A stretch of DNA of 64,000 bases from Prorocentrum cordatum. Lineage: Eukaryota > Sar > Dinophyceae > Prorocentrales > Prorocentraceae. The stretch lies in the NCBI GenBank assembly GCA_963575745.1, contig CAUYUJ010008613.1:399355-463354 (forward strand). Reading direction: 5' to 3'. Both the position numbers and the translations under genes were made by a program. The notes under the pieces were generated by a model. The model saw only the letters and a program-made list of their open reading frames with translations, was not told where the DNA came from and did not search any database. Of this stretch, positions 10,797 through 21,058 are shown one piece after another (the first letter of the stretch is position 1; every line of letters begins with the position of its first letter).

Positions 10797-12359
10797 GGGT
10801 GGGAGTACGTCCGCTATTCAGAGCACAAGGACTACTACCAGGGCCACGGCGACTACAAGCTGCGCGGCGTCACCTACAGCACGCACGGCGATCCCTTACG
10901 AGCAGAATCCGCTACTGGTCGAGGACGTCGACTCGGCGGAGGCGGAGGCCACGCGCACCCGAAGAGCTCGCCGAAACGCGCGGCTCTCCCGGAGCCCCCG
11001 CGCAAGAAGCGCCGGGGCGAGCAGCTGCCCAGCTACGCGAGGAGCCCGACCCCATACGTCGCCTAGCGGCTACCAAGCTAGTAGGTGTCGGCACCATACA
11101 CCACAGTCCAAAAAGTGCGATTGGCCATTATTGTTACCATCGCTGCATGTGTTATTAGGCCGTCTTTGTCGCAGTCGGATAGTGCATATTCTGTTTACCA
11201 CAGCGCTGATACAGCCATTTCGGCAATACGCCCGATATCACCGACGCTGTCTGCTATCTCACTGGGGACATACGCAATCAGCACACACGAAGCATAGTGT
11301 CCATACCATACGAGTCACATCTCCTCAGCTGCGTGCATATTGTCTGTACTAGTTATGCCCCACGTGCCATATTCGAGGGCACCAAAGGCCCTACCGAGAT
11401 ACCCACCCATGTTGTGTGCCCAATGCTGGTGGCAGTTACGCTACCATGCGTTCGAGGTCTGCACACTATGTACCCCATGTTCGTAGCTTACAGCGCAAGC
11501 TCTCAGCTTACGCCTACCTTACATGGGCGTCGCCGTCTACCTCTACATGTCGCGCCACACCAACCGCTACCCGAGGTACGAGACGACGGGCCACGACGAG
11601 ACCGCGACGTCGTACGCCGAGGGGCCGCACGGCCAAATCGGAGTCTGGGTCCAAGACTTACCCGCTCCCATTTACACTCTCGGACGGGTCCTTTTCTGTT
11701 TGCCGGACGCATTGACTCGCCAAGATGTCGCAGAACCCGACGGCGCGTACGGCTTCTACGCCTCCGACATCCATGCGACCTTCACGCATATTTACAAGTA
11801 TGTTGAGCCCAGATACGTACACGTATACGAAGCTACTTGTCCAGCAGGTTGTTACTTGCCATTGCCTGACGAGCGCGAGGGCGTGGGTCGGCACTGGCAG
11901 AACCCCATGCCGTTACCGCAATGTTTGACTTACGCGCTCCAGCTGCCTGATCATCGAGATTGAAGAATACACGGACACGACGATCTTCCAAGTATGCATT
12001 TCTAGCGTTGACAAGACGTTCATACCACAGTTACCAATTTACCAGACACCCAACGTCGGCGACTTATTCGTGCATGTGCCAGTATTCCAGCACTACCCGC
12101 TGAGACGTTTACCTAGATGGAGCTCCGCGACCCGCTCCGCCAGAACACCGTCTTCAAGAACGGCGAGAACCTCGTCTACAAACCTACCGAGAAAAGGGGA
12201 ACCCACTACTTCGGCTTTGCCATCAGTCCAGCGACTTCCAGGAGACCCCAACAGCACCTACTACAGGCGACATGTGCCGTTTTTGGCTACGCAGGGCACG
12301 GAGCGCCGGCACACCGATGGAAGCCGACCAGAGAAGTTACAGCACAGAGCTACAGCTGA
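10797..12359 (+). CDS. candidate multi-exon gene, unknown product
   Basis: Protein-like segments alternate with less coding-like, AT-richer gaps. A Tyr/His/Lys-rich piece (GWEYVRYSEHKDYYQG) starts just after the GGA tract. From about 11523 an open frame encodes an unrecognised protein ending near 11797 at ACAA|GTATGT. The next piece starts after AG at 11942 and keeps frame (codon completed by one base). It ends in a whole codon at CCAA|GTATGC (11991). The next begins after AG at 12116 with ATGGAGCTC and reads MELRDPLRQNTVFKNGENL onward. Intron lengths would be 145 and 125 bases with matched donors and consistent phase. Outer exon limits are unknown and no domain is recognised. Confidence 0.4.
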
Positions 12360-12716
12360 AGTCATTTTCCTGACAAGCTCCTTGCGCCTCTTTCACCTTA
12401 TGTGCAAGATGTTCCAAGTCTAGGTCCTGCGAGGACTACGTAGTCTCCGCTGGGAGGGGGTGACCTGCGACGTGACCGGTTGAACTCCCCCGCCCGAGGC
12501 CCACGGCGACGCCCACCCCTTCCGCGCCCTCGGCGCCAGGGTCGACGCTGCCCCGTCGGGGCGCGGCGGAGGCGGACGTGCTCTACAAGACACCTTGAGC
12601 CGTGGCCGCGTGCGCAGGCGGCCTCTGGCGCCGCGCACGGCCGGCTCTGCGGCAGGGCCCCCGCGGGGGCGCGCGAGTCGCGGGCGTGCGGAGCTGCGGA
12701 GTCAGCGCTTTGCGGC

Positions 12717-12860
12717 AAGAAGAGGAGGAGGAGGAGGAGGAGGAGGAGGAGGAGGAGGAGGAGGAGGAGGAGGAGGAGGAGGAGGAGGAGGAGGGGGAGG
12801 GGGAGGAGGAGGAGGAGGAGGAGGAAAAGGAGGAGGAGGAGGAGGAGGAGGAGAGGAGGA
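12717..12860. repeat. (GGA)n triplet microsatellite
   Basis: One of the longest perfect triplet tracts in the window, with G-run interruptions near 12795. The overlapping 189- to 246-codon open frames on both strands consist largely of poly-Gly, poly-Glu, poly-Arg or poly-Pro and are not called. Confidence 0.95.
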
Positions 12861-13289
12861 GAGATTTGATCGAAATCGGGCGCGCACGCCCCGCCCCCCC
12901 GCCTCGGCGGCTGGGGCGGGGCGCTCAAGCGCGCCCCCGGGCGCGCTTGGAGAATGGAGGAGGAGCAGTAGCGGCAGCAGCTGCAGCGCAGCATGGGGAG
13001 CACAGACAACACAGATGCGGTCGGGGAGGCGAAGGGGGGGAGATGGGAGAGGGGGGAGGCGAGCTAGGTGCGCGCGCGCCAGATCCGGCACCCAACCCCC
13101 CCCGCGCACCCTTTCCGATTGCGCCGTTGCCTGTTCGTTCCACTGGCGTGGGTGCCATGAGTGACCATGGTCCCCACGAAGACCCCGTCGCGTGATGCGC
13201 GGGGTGGAAGAGGGAAAAAGAGGAGCGGCGGCAACGACGAGGAACGAATAGGACCCAGCAGGTATGAACAATAAAGGCCAGCCGTCGAT

Positions 13290-13690
13290 CCTGATGTGCC
13301 GGCGACGCTGCAGCGGGAACAACATTATTCCCAACATCCTAAGTGGGGTTCTTGTTCCCCGCATCCCAAGTGGGGTGCTAGTTTTCTCTGGACACCCGCC
13401 GCGCAAGAACCTCGCCCCTCCTTTTTCGCCCCGCTCGCGCATTCAACCTGTCTCAGCATCATCCTCACCGTCGAACATCGTCACCATATGTCTTCGATCA
13501 TCGGTATCATCGCCATCATTCATCATCATAATACTCATCACCACCACCGTCATCATCGCTCGACCACTCATCAGCATCAGCATCATCATCACCTTCACCA
13601 TTTTTATTCTATGCCCTCTCATCATCACTTACTCATCCATCATCATCCCTCAATTACTCATCGCTTCGTCACAACCCATTCCCCAGCTTG
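13290..13690. repeat. short direct repeat plus (CAT/ATC)-rich tract
   Basis: Two copies of a roughly 24-base phrase (CATCCTAAGTGGGGTTCTTG and CATCCCAAGTGGGGTGCTAG) at 13337 and 13361 are followed by a segment near 13384-13430. That segment resembles 17708-17760: both read TGGAC, then CGCGCA-GGAAC-like, then CTCGC. A CAT/ATC-rich stretch then leads directly into the 160-bp repeat array. The order of parts repeats at 17.7-19.4 kb. Confidence 0.6.
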
Positions 13691-14772
13691 AGTATGGACA
13701 AAATATCAAGCAGAAACTTCGTCTGTGAGTGGATTGCGGGGAGGTCTCAGGCGGGACCCCCCTCCCTATGGGGTCCGCGCTTCATGTTCGAATCCGACGC
13801 GGGTCATCCTCAATCGTGTAACAGTTGTCATCCTTAGGTTCCGCAGGCTTGAATATGGAGGAAGTATCAAGCAGGAACCTCGTCTGGGAGTGACGTGCGA
13901 GGAGGTCTCAGGCGGGAGTCCCCCTCTTTATGGGGCCTGCACAACACGTTCGAATCCGAGGCGGGTCATCCAAAAACTTGGGCTCCTCATACTTGAAGAT
14001 GGAGGAAGTCTTAGGCGGGAGCCTCGTTTGTGAGCGAATTGCGAGGAGGTCTCAGGCGGGGGGCCCTCCTTTATGGGGTCCACACTTCATGTTGGAATCC
14101 GGATCGGGTCGTGCAAACACGTGTAACCGTCGTCACGTTTGGATTCCCCATATTCTATGATGGAGGAAGTCTCAGGGTGGAGCCTCGTCTGTGAGTGAAT
14201 TGCGAGGGAAGTCTCAGGCGGGACCCCTCCTCCCATGGTGCCCACATTTCATTTTCGAATCCTAGGCGGGTTACCCCACAAATTGTAACTGTCGTCACTT
14301 TTGGGTTTCTCGAGATTGGAAATGGAGGAAGTATCAAGCGAGAACCTCGTCTGTGAGTGAATTGCGAAAGCGTCTCAGGCGGGAGCACCCTCCTTGTGGG
14401 GCCCACGCGTCATGTTAGAATCCGGGGTGGGTCATCCAAAAACTTGTACCTGTCGTCACTCTTGGGCTCCGCAAGCCTGAGTATGGAAGTCTCAGGGTGG
14501 AGCCTCGTCTGTGAGTGAATTGCGAGGGAAGTCTCAGGCGGGAGCAGTCTCCCCATGGGGCCCACACATCATGTTCGAATCCGAGGCGGGCCACCCAAAA
14601 AATTATAACTGTCGTCACTTTTGGGTTCCTCAGATTTGAATATGGAGGAAAGTCCAGACGGGAGTTTCATCCGTGAGTGAATTGCAAGGAAGTCTCACTC
14701 GGGAACCGCCTCCCCATGGGGCCCGCATTTCATGTTAGAATCCGAGGCGGGTCATCCACAAACTTAGTAGCC
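13691..14772. repeat. tandem array of the ~160-bp repeat, seven units
   Basis: Each unit contains, in order, a GAATATGGAGGAAGTCTCAG-like head, CGTCTGTGAGTGAATTGCGAG, a second AAGTCTCAGGCGGGA, a CCCCATGGGGCCC palindromic core, ATGTTCGAATCCGAGGCGGG and a TGTCGTCACTTTTGGG tail. The TTCGAATCC (or TTAGAATCC, TTGGAATCC) word falls at 13787, 13949, 14092, 14254, 14415, 14574 and 14735, giving periods of 143-162 bases. Units are diverged from one another. TTCGAATCC resembles a tRNA B box, but the flanking arms do not pair. No open frame spans the array meaningfully. Confidence 0.85.
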
Positions 14773-14821
14773 TAACGAAAGACCCAACCATAAGCAGTTG
14801 TGGATACCGCATTTTGGGTCC

Positions 14822-15990
14822 ATCATTCTATGAGGCCCCTGGTCGAGTTCCCATGGGGTCACGGTCCGTGTGAGGGGTGTGCCGAAATGGGGCGGGGCCG
14901 CCATGGGAACCCTGCCATTGGCGCTTTCTGTGGAGTTCCGTATGGGGCCACGATTCTCGTGAGGGGTGCGCCGGAATGGGGCGGGGCCGCCATGCGAACC
15001 CTGCCACTGGCACCCTCGATGGAGCTCCCCACGGGGCCACGATCCTCGTGAGGGGTTCGCCATTCGAACCTTGCCACTGGGGCCTTCGGTGGAGCTCCCC
15101 ATGGGGCCACGATCCTCGTGAGGGGTGCGCCGAAATGAGCCGAGGCCGCCATGCGAACCTTGCCATTGGCGCTTTCTATGGAGCTCCTTTGGCCCACGAT
15201 CCTCGTGAGGGGTGTGCCGAAATGGCCCGAGGCCGCCATGCGAACCCTGCCGCTGGCGCCTTCGGTGGAGCTCCTATGGGGCCACGATCTCCGTGAGGGG
15301 TGCTCCGAAATGGCCCGAGGCCGCCATGCGAACCTTGTCACTGGCGCCTTCGGTGGAGCTCCCTATGGGGCCACGATCCTCGTGAGGGGTGTACCGAAAT
15401 GGGGCGGGGCCGCCATGCGAACCCTGCCACTGGTGTCTTCGGTGGAGTTCCCAATGGGGCCCCGATCCTCGTGAGGGGTGTGCCGAAGTGGCCCGCGGCC
15501 GCCATGCGAACCCTGCCACTGGGACCTGCGGTGGAGCTCCTATGGGGCCACGATCCTCGTGATGGGTGTGCCGAAATGGCCCGAGGCCGCCATGCGAACC
15601 TTGCCATCGGCGCTTTCTGTGGAGCTCCTATGGGGCCACGATCCTCGTGCGAGGTGTGCCGAAATGGCCCGACGCCGCCATGCGAACCTTGTCACTGGGG
15701 CCTTCGGTGGAGCGCCCTATGGGGCCACGATCTCCGTGAGGGGTGTTCCGAAATGGCCCGACGCCGCCATGCGAACCCTGCCACTGGCGCCTTCGGTGGA
15801 GCTCCCTACGGTGCCACGATCCTCGTGAGGGGTGTAACGACATGGCCCGAGGCCGCCATGCGAACCTTGCCATTGGGGCCTTCGGTGGAGCTCCTTTGGC
15901 CCACGATCCTCGTGAGGGGTGTGCCGAAATGACCAGGGGCCGCCATGCGGACCCTCCCACAGGGGCCTTCGGTGTAGCTTCCTATGAGGC
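14822..15990. repeat. 87-89-bp minisatellite, about 13 units
   Basis: Each unit carries GGGGCCACGATCCTCGTGAG, a GCCGAAATGGCCCGAGGCCG-like segment, CCATGCGAACC and a CGGTGGAGCTCC end. CCATGCGAACC (or close variants) falls at about 14901, 14990, 15060, 15149, 15236, 15324, 15413, 15502, 15590, 15678, 15767, 15856 and 15943. One unit near 15030-15061 is shortened to about 70 bases. The array sits between two blocks of the 160-bp repeat. Several frames on both strands stay open across it, which I treat as a property of the repeat. Confidence 0.9.
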
Positions 15991-16081
15991 CAGGATGCGC
16001 CGTACTGGGTGGTTAAAACTCAGAGAGGAGAACGCGGGGCGCCGTCTCTTCCAAACGAGGACCCATCACCACAGGATTCTT

Positions 16082-16375
16082 GGGAATAACTGTCGTCACT
16101 TTGGGGCTCCTCAGGCCTGAATATGGAGGAAGTCTCAGGCGGGAGCTTCGACTGTGAGTGAATTGCGAGGAAGTCTCATGCGGGAAACCCCTCCCTATGG
16201 GGCCCGCACTTCCCGTTCGAATCAGAGGCGGGTCATCCTCAAACGTTTAACTGTCGTCATGTTTGGGTTCTTCAAGCACGAGCGTGGATGAAGTCTCAGG
16301 CGGGAGCCTCGTCTGCGAGTGAATTGCGAGGAAGTCTCAGGCGGGAGCTTCCTGCCTATGAAGGAGGTCGGGTTC
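16082..16375. repeat. 160-bp repeat, two units
   Basis: Two further units of the family seen at 13.7-14.8 kb, with GTTCGAATCAG at 16215. The second unit is cut off inside its AAGTCTCAGGCGGGAG segment, and unknown-gene copy A follows immediately. Confidence 0.8.
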
Positions 16376-16394
16376 ACGGCCTTGCAAGAAGAAG

Positions 16395-17036
16395 TTGGGG
16401 CTCGTGCAGGAACAACGGGCCACAATCGTGTTCTTCGAGCTTCACCCAAACGACGAGCGGGACTACGAGGAACGCGCGCCGGGCCAGCTCTTTCGCCCCC
16501 GCTACCTACCGCAGGGAATCTGGATGCAGGTCCACCTCTTCAAGGAGTCCCCGATCTACAAGGAGGCCGCCGAGGTGCTGCTGCAGGGCGCCGGGGGCGC
16601 TGACGACGACGGCGCGGGCAAGGAGCTTGCGCATGCTCAGGCCCAGCGAACAGGAGCTCACGTGGCAATGTTCGGGGCCCCGCGTCGCGCGCCGCTCGGG
16701 ATTCACGCTGGCGCGCGTGCCTGCCTGACATCCACGCTGTCGCAGGGTCAGACGCTGCGCAAGGGCGTCATCGTCGACTGCGCCAGGGATGAGGACGCCT
16801 GTCGCGCGGGCGTGTCGGACGAGCAGCGGCGGCTGCGCGTTTACGTCATGCGCCCCCGCGCCACGCGCGCGCGGAACATGCTGGCCCCGCGGCCGCCGGC
16901 GCGAGAGTTCCCGCGGCGCGGGCCGCCGGTGCCCCCGCGGAAAGCGCTCGAGGAGTTCGACGGGAGAGCGGTGGACTCCAGGGCTGAGGCGGGGCAGTTC
17001 GCGGCAGAGCTGGACTTCGCGCTGCCGCCCGCTTGA
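16395..17036 (+). CDS. unknown gene, copy A (5'-truncated)
   Basis: A 213-codon frame of unknown function. It includes the segments DERDYEERAPGQLFRPRYLP and GIWMQVHLFKESPIYKEAAE, a middle with LTSTLSQGQTLRKGV, and a C-terminal part ending in AAELDFALPPA. A clearly homologous stretch lies at 27858-28510 (copy B), which suggests a gene or gene fragment under some constraint. In copy A the 160-bp repeat joins directly at the point corresponding to the middle of copy B, so its N-terminal half is missing. No catalytic motif, signal peptide or membrane segment is seen. The downstream DNA, including a GGA microsatellite at the same relative position, is also shared with copy B. Confidence 0.45.
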   Translation: MGLVQEQRATIVFFELHPNDERDYEERAPGQLFRPRYLPQGIWMQVHLFKESPIYKEAAEVLLQGAGGADDDGAGKELAHAQAQRTGAHVAMFGAPRRAPLGIHAGARACLTSTLSQGQTLRKGVIVDCARDEDACRAGVSDEQRRLRVYVMRPRATRARNMLAPRPPAREFPRRGPPVPPRKALEEFDGRAVDSRAEAGQFAAELDFALPPA

Positions 17037-17284
17037 GCGCGGCCTGTTTCAACTGCGCGCTTTCGCGCCCCAGCGGCTCGCGGGGTTGCCTTGCCGCGCC
17101 GGCCCAAAGGATTGCCCCGGCGGCTTCGCGGCCCGGCCAGCCGTCGGAGAGCGCGCCCGCGCCGGCCGCGGCGGCGACGGCGCCGAGAGAAATCGATTTG
17201 CTCCGGCGGCGAGGCAGCGGGGGTGCGCGCGGAGAACAGGCGGGAGGAGGATATGCGAGAGATAATGAGGAAGGTTGCGAAGAG

Positions 17285-17545
17285 GAGGGGGAGGAGGAGC
17301 AGGAGGAGGAGGAGGAGGAGGAGGAGGCGGAGGAGGAGGAGGAGGAGGAGGAGGAGGAGGAAGGGGAGGAAGAGGAGGAGGACGAGGAGGAGGAGGAGGA
17401 GGCGGAGGAGGAGGAGGAGGAGGACGGGAAGGAGGAGGAGGAGGAGGGGGGGGAGGAGGAGGAATAGGAGGAGGACGACAACGACGAGAAGGAGAAAAAA
17501 CAGACGGACGAGGAGAAGGAGGAGGAGGAGGAGGAGGAATAGGAA
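17285..17545. repeat. (GGA)n triplet microsatellite
   Basis: A long interrupted run of GGA, with GCG, GAC and G-run interruptions. It occupies the same place downstream of gene copy A as the 28.8-kb tract does downstream of copy B. The 472-codon open frame through it is mostly poly-Arg and is not called. Confidence 0.9.
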
Positions 17546-17779
17546 GAGGAGGAGGGGCGACGAGAAGGACGAGGAGACTGAGGGCGAAGACGACGAGGAG
17601 GAGGGGCAGGCGAGGCGTAGGCCGATAGAACGCCCTCCGCCAAGGCGACAAAAACAATTCGGGGGGCAAGCTGAACAGATTCTCGCGCGGGGTCCTACCG
17701 TTGGATTTTTCCTGTGGACGCCCCACGCGCAGGAACATCGCCCCCCTCCCCTTCTCCACCTCGCTCACGTACGCAGCCC

Positions 17780-17932
17780 GTCTCATCATCATCATCATCA
17801 TCATCGTCATCATCATCATCACCAGCGATCATCGTCACCTGTTGTCATCGATTACCATCATCATCGTCATCATTCACCATCTGAATCATCATCACCACCA
17901 CCACCCATCACCATTCGATCGCTCACCATTAC

Positions 17933-17966
<34 letters not shown>

Positions 17967-17967
17967 G

Positions 17968-18006
<39 letters not shown>
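17780..18006. repeat. (CAT)n triplet tract
   Basis: CAT/ATC triplets with CGT, CAC and GAT interruptions, becoming nearly perfect from about 17930. The family of CAT tracts recurs at 13.5 and 19.2 kb in equivalent positions. Confidence 0.9.
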
Positions 18007-18017
18007 GAAAAAGCGTG

Positions 18018-18250
18018 TTCTACCGCTGCTGGCGGAAAACCGGGGGGGGGGGGTCACTACCGGTTCGAACCCCCCCCCCTCTGGAAAACCGGCGGGGGGT
18101 CACAACCGGTTCGAACCCCTCCCCCCCCCAGCTCATCATTAAAAGGGGGGGGGGGTCACTACCGGCTCGACCCCCCCCCCCACACCCACGAAAACCGGGG
18201 AGCGGGGGCCACAACCGGTTCGAACCTCCCCCCCCCTGGAAAACCCAGTG
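18018..18250 (+). repeat. left arm of inverted repeat, four ~48-bp units
   Basis: Units of the form GGAAAACCGG, a G-run, TCACTACCGGTTCGAACC and a C-run. The palindromic core GGTTCGAACC (or a close variant) falls near 18062, 18110, 18163 and 18209. The same units occur in reverse orientation at 18890-19060. Each unit alone can fold through its palindrome and its G-run/C-run pair. Confidence 0.8.
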
Positions 18251-18835
18251 GGGGTGCGGACAGTGGTGGGGACGGTGTTGGTGGGGACAGTGGCGAGGGG
18301 ACAGCGGGACAGTGGTGGGGACAGTGGGACAGTGGGACAGTTGTGGGGACGGTAGTGGTGGGGACAGTGGTGGGGACAATGGTGGGAACAGGGGGGACAG
18401 TGGACAGTGGTGGGGACGGTGGTGGTGGGGACAGCGGTGTGGGGACAGTGGGGATGAGGTGGAAACAGTGGGACAGTGGAGGGTACAATGGTGGTGGGGA
18501 CAGTGGTGAACGCGGTGGCGAGGACGGCGGTGGGACAATGGGACAGAGGTACAGTGGGGACAGTGGTGGGGACAGCGGGGACAATGGTGGGAACAGTGGG
18601 ACAGCTCAATGGGACAGCGGAGGAGTCAGTGGGACAGTGGGGACAGTGGGGATAGTCGGGCAGTGGTTGGGGCCGTGGAGACAGTGGGGAGAATGGAACC
18701 GTGGTGGGAACAGTGGCGGGGACAGTGGGGACAGTGCAACAGTGGTGGAGGCGCTGGTGGGGACAGTAGGGATGGTGGTGGAACCAGCGGAAACAGTGGT
18801 GGTGAGGAGCGCTGGGAACAACAGTGGAGGATGTG
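18251..18835. repeat. G-rich minisatellite between inverted-repeat arms
   Basis: About 580 bases made mainly of the words GTGGGGACA, GTGGTGGGGACAGTGG and CAGTGGGACA, with a basic period near 12 bases that drifts. The strand asymmetry is strong (G on plus). Many GGGG or GGG runs at short spacing make quadruplex formation plausible. Long frames on both strands here are not credible genes. Confidence 0.85.
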
Positions 18836-18889
18836 ATGCGGACGGTGGTAGGGACCTGGATTCGTTTGCTGGCGGTGCGTGGGGGGTGG

Positions 18890-19062
18890 GGTGGGGGGGG
18901 GCGAACCGGTTGTGACCCCCTCCGGTTTTCGAGGAGAGGGGGGGGGGGTCGAACCGGTAGTGACCCCCCCAGGTTTTCCGGATCCGGAGGGGGGGGGGGG
19001 GGTGTCGAACAGGTAGTGACCACCCCCGGTTTTCCAGGGGCTTTCGAGGGGGAGGGGGGGGG
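18890..19062 (-). repeat. right arm of inverted repeat, three units
   Basis: The same 48- to 55-bp unit as the left arm but in reverse complement: GGTTCGAAC-type cores near 18901, 18949 and 19004, each followed by TAGTGACC or TGTGACC, C-runs, and GGTTTTCC or GGTTTTCG. A poly-G stretch with short interruptions follows from 19062 to about 19142. Confidence 0.8.
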
Positions 19063-19211
19063 GAGAGGTCAGGGGAGAGGGGGTTTTGCCGGGGGGGGGG
19101 GAGGGGGGGGGGGGCAGGGGGGGGGGGGAGGGGGGGGGGGGGGCGACCCCCGGGCTCCGGAGGAAAAAGGTTTGCAATTTTCCGGAGTAAAGCGGCGGTG
19201 GACCACGCTCT

Positions 19212-19260
<49 letters not shown>

Positions 19261-19385
19261 GTTATCGTTATCATTATCATTATCATCATCATCGTCCTCC
19301 TCCTCATCGTCCTCATTTCCCCTTCATTTATCATCATCCAACCACTCATCGTCATCACTCATTTGCTCATCACTTCGTCACCATT
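19212..19385. repeat. (CAT/ATC)n triplet tract
   Basis: About 16 ATC units, then TTATCG/TCATT variants and mixed TCC/ATC sequence. It leads straight into the next 160-bp repeat block, as at 13.5-13.7 kb. Confidence 0.9.
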
Positions 19386-19387
19386 CA

Positions 19388-19630
19388 CTCCCTAGTTTGA
19401 ACATGGAGGAAGTATCAAGCGGGAACTTCGTCTGTGAGTGAATTCCGACGGAGTCACAGGCGGGAATCCCCTCTTTCTGGGGTCCGCGCTGCACGTTCGA
19501 ATCCGATTCGGGCCCCCCTCAAACGTGTAACTGTCGTCATTTTTGGGCTCCTCAGGCTTGAATATGGAGGAAGTCCCAGGCGGGAACTTCGTTTGTGAGC
19601 GAATTGCGAGGAAGTCGCAGGCGGGAGTGT
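19388..19630. repeat. 160-bp repeat block, interrupted by element 2
   Basis: One whole unit (TTCGAATCC near 19495) and the front part of another, which stops at AAGTCGCAGGCGGGAG. The expected remainder of that unit (CCCTCTCTATGGCCC, ATGTTCGAAT and so on) appears at 26899 after the inserted element. This marks the insertion point. Confidence 0.85.
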
Positions 19631-19818
19631 TGAGCCCCATAGCATGATCTGTGTGCTTATAGGGGGGGGTGGTAGGTAGCAGCAGGGAGTTGGTAGCAGT
19701 AGCAGTAGCAGAGAGCATCACAAGCATGTTGCGTTGCACTGCAGCCCTTTCGGTCCCGAGCGCAGGAAAAAGGGACCCCTCTCTTCTCCTCATCCTCCGC
19801 GCGCGCGCCGCCGCGACA
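19631..19818 (+). repeat. 5' LTR of element 2
   Basis: Starts TGAGCCCCATAGCATGATCT and ends CGCGCCGCCGCGACA. It matches the 3' LTR at both ends, including a shared TCTCCTCATCCTCCGCGCGC segment, but contains about 60 extra bases in the middle (AGCAGTAGC-rich and CATGTTGCGTTGCACTGC). Confidence 0.8.
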
Positions 19819-20168
19819 TTGCAGCGGAGCGTGGCTGCTGAGAACGGCCCGCCAGGCCGTCTCCACAGTGGGCCTTGAGCCCGCCCCCGGTGCGGGGACA
19901 GCACCACCCCGACCCAGGCCGCTGGTTGGGCCACCACCTCGGCGGACCGCTCGCCCCTCCCGCTCCCCCAGGGCCGCCCGGGGAACACCCAGCCCGCCGG
20001 CACAGGGCCGGCCGTCCGCACGGCACGAGACCCCTTCTTCACAGCCAGTCGCACTTCGACTGGCATGGGGCCAGGGCAATCCCGCCAACAAGCGAGTGAG
20101 GAGCAAGGGAGCTCACGGACTGCGGACGAGCCGGCGGGAACTCAGACTTCGATTCTAGCATAAGGACC

Positions 20169-20960
20169 TTGCGCTCAGAGAAGGCCTGTGCAACGAGCTG
20201 GGCGCCAGACAGAGTAGGTCTGACTTTGGACTCGTTCCCGACAGCGACAGACCGCCGCGAACACTTGGAGGCTCCCTGGGAGCCCTACAGGCGGAGGGTC
20301 GCAGGCGAGGCGCCGAAGCTGGTCGCCGACAGCTCGGGGCAAGCTCGCGGAGTCGATCCCCGGCCCGGCCGCCAGTGGAAGCTGCGTGCCAGTAGGCGCG
20401 GGCGGTTCGACAATAACCACTGTCGCGTTATCCAGCTGTTGCAGTTGGGCGGGGGCGAGCTGCTCGAGCAGGCCACGCCGCTCTTGGACAGGCGCAAGGG
20501 GCCCCAGGCCCGATTGGACGCTGGAGAAGCCACTGGCCGCGAACAGCGCGAGCTCAGCCGGGTGCTCGAGGAGCTAGACGTGCACGCCACCGCGCTTGCG
20601 ATGCTTGAGGACAGCAAAGCTTGGCACGAGCAGCGCCTCCAGGACACCAACGAGGCGCCACCAAGCCACTCGCAGCGCGGAGCTGCGAGCTCAGCGGCTG
20701 CTCCAGGTCGCCCCAGGCCGTCCGTCGCGCCCCAGCGGCAGCGCGAGGCGGCAGAGCAAGGGCAGCCAGGCTGTCCCGAGCGCCGGAGTGCCAGAGTGGC
20801 TGACACAAGCCGTCGTGCACCGGCAGCGGCCCCAGAGGCCGCGACCCTCGGCAGCGCCGGAGCGCGCTGCGCGGCGTCGTTCCCGCTCGAGGAGCAGGCC
20901 GTCGCGCGTGAAGCCGCAGGAGTGGCAGGGCGCGGCGCCACGGCGATTGTCGAAGAGTAG
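20169..20960 (+). pseudogene. leader / putative gag N-terminal region of element 2
   Basis: A 263-codon frame rich in Arg, Glu, Ala and Leu, with a coiled-coil-like stretch (residues around ELLEQATPLLDRRKG and REQRELSRVLEELDV). It lies between the 5' LTR and the recognisable gag core, and a short helical segment (RQQDQQIRELVDAVQ) follows in the DNA near 20970-21015. Assignment to gag rests on position only. Confidence 0.35.
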
Positions 20961-21058
20961 ATGCGGGGGCAGCTACGTCAGCAAGACCAGCAGATACGGG
21001 AGCTCGTGGATGCTGTTCAACGCTGAGGGCCGCGCCGGCGCAGCAGCCGCAGCCGGCG

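Noticed and set aside
13787-14745. tRNA genes suggested by TTCGAATCC words
   Set aside because: Flanking bases do not form a T arm, and no acceptor stem or anticodon arm can be drawn.
14822-15990. CRISPR array
   Set aside because: Regular spacing is that of a continuous tandem minisatellite with no unique spacers, and the genome is eukaryotic in character.
18018-18250. tRNA-like GGTTCGAACC cores in the inverted repeat
   Set aside because: The word is a simple palindrome within a G-run/C-run unit and lacks the other tRNA arms.
17091-18509. 472-codon plus-strand open frame
   Set aside because: Poly-Arg from the GGA tract, His/Ile from CAT and Gly/Asp from the G-rich minisatellite; repeats keep it open.
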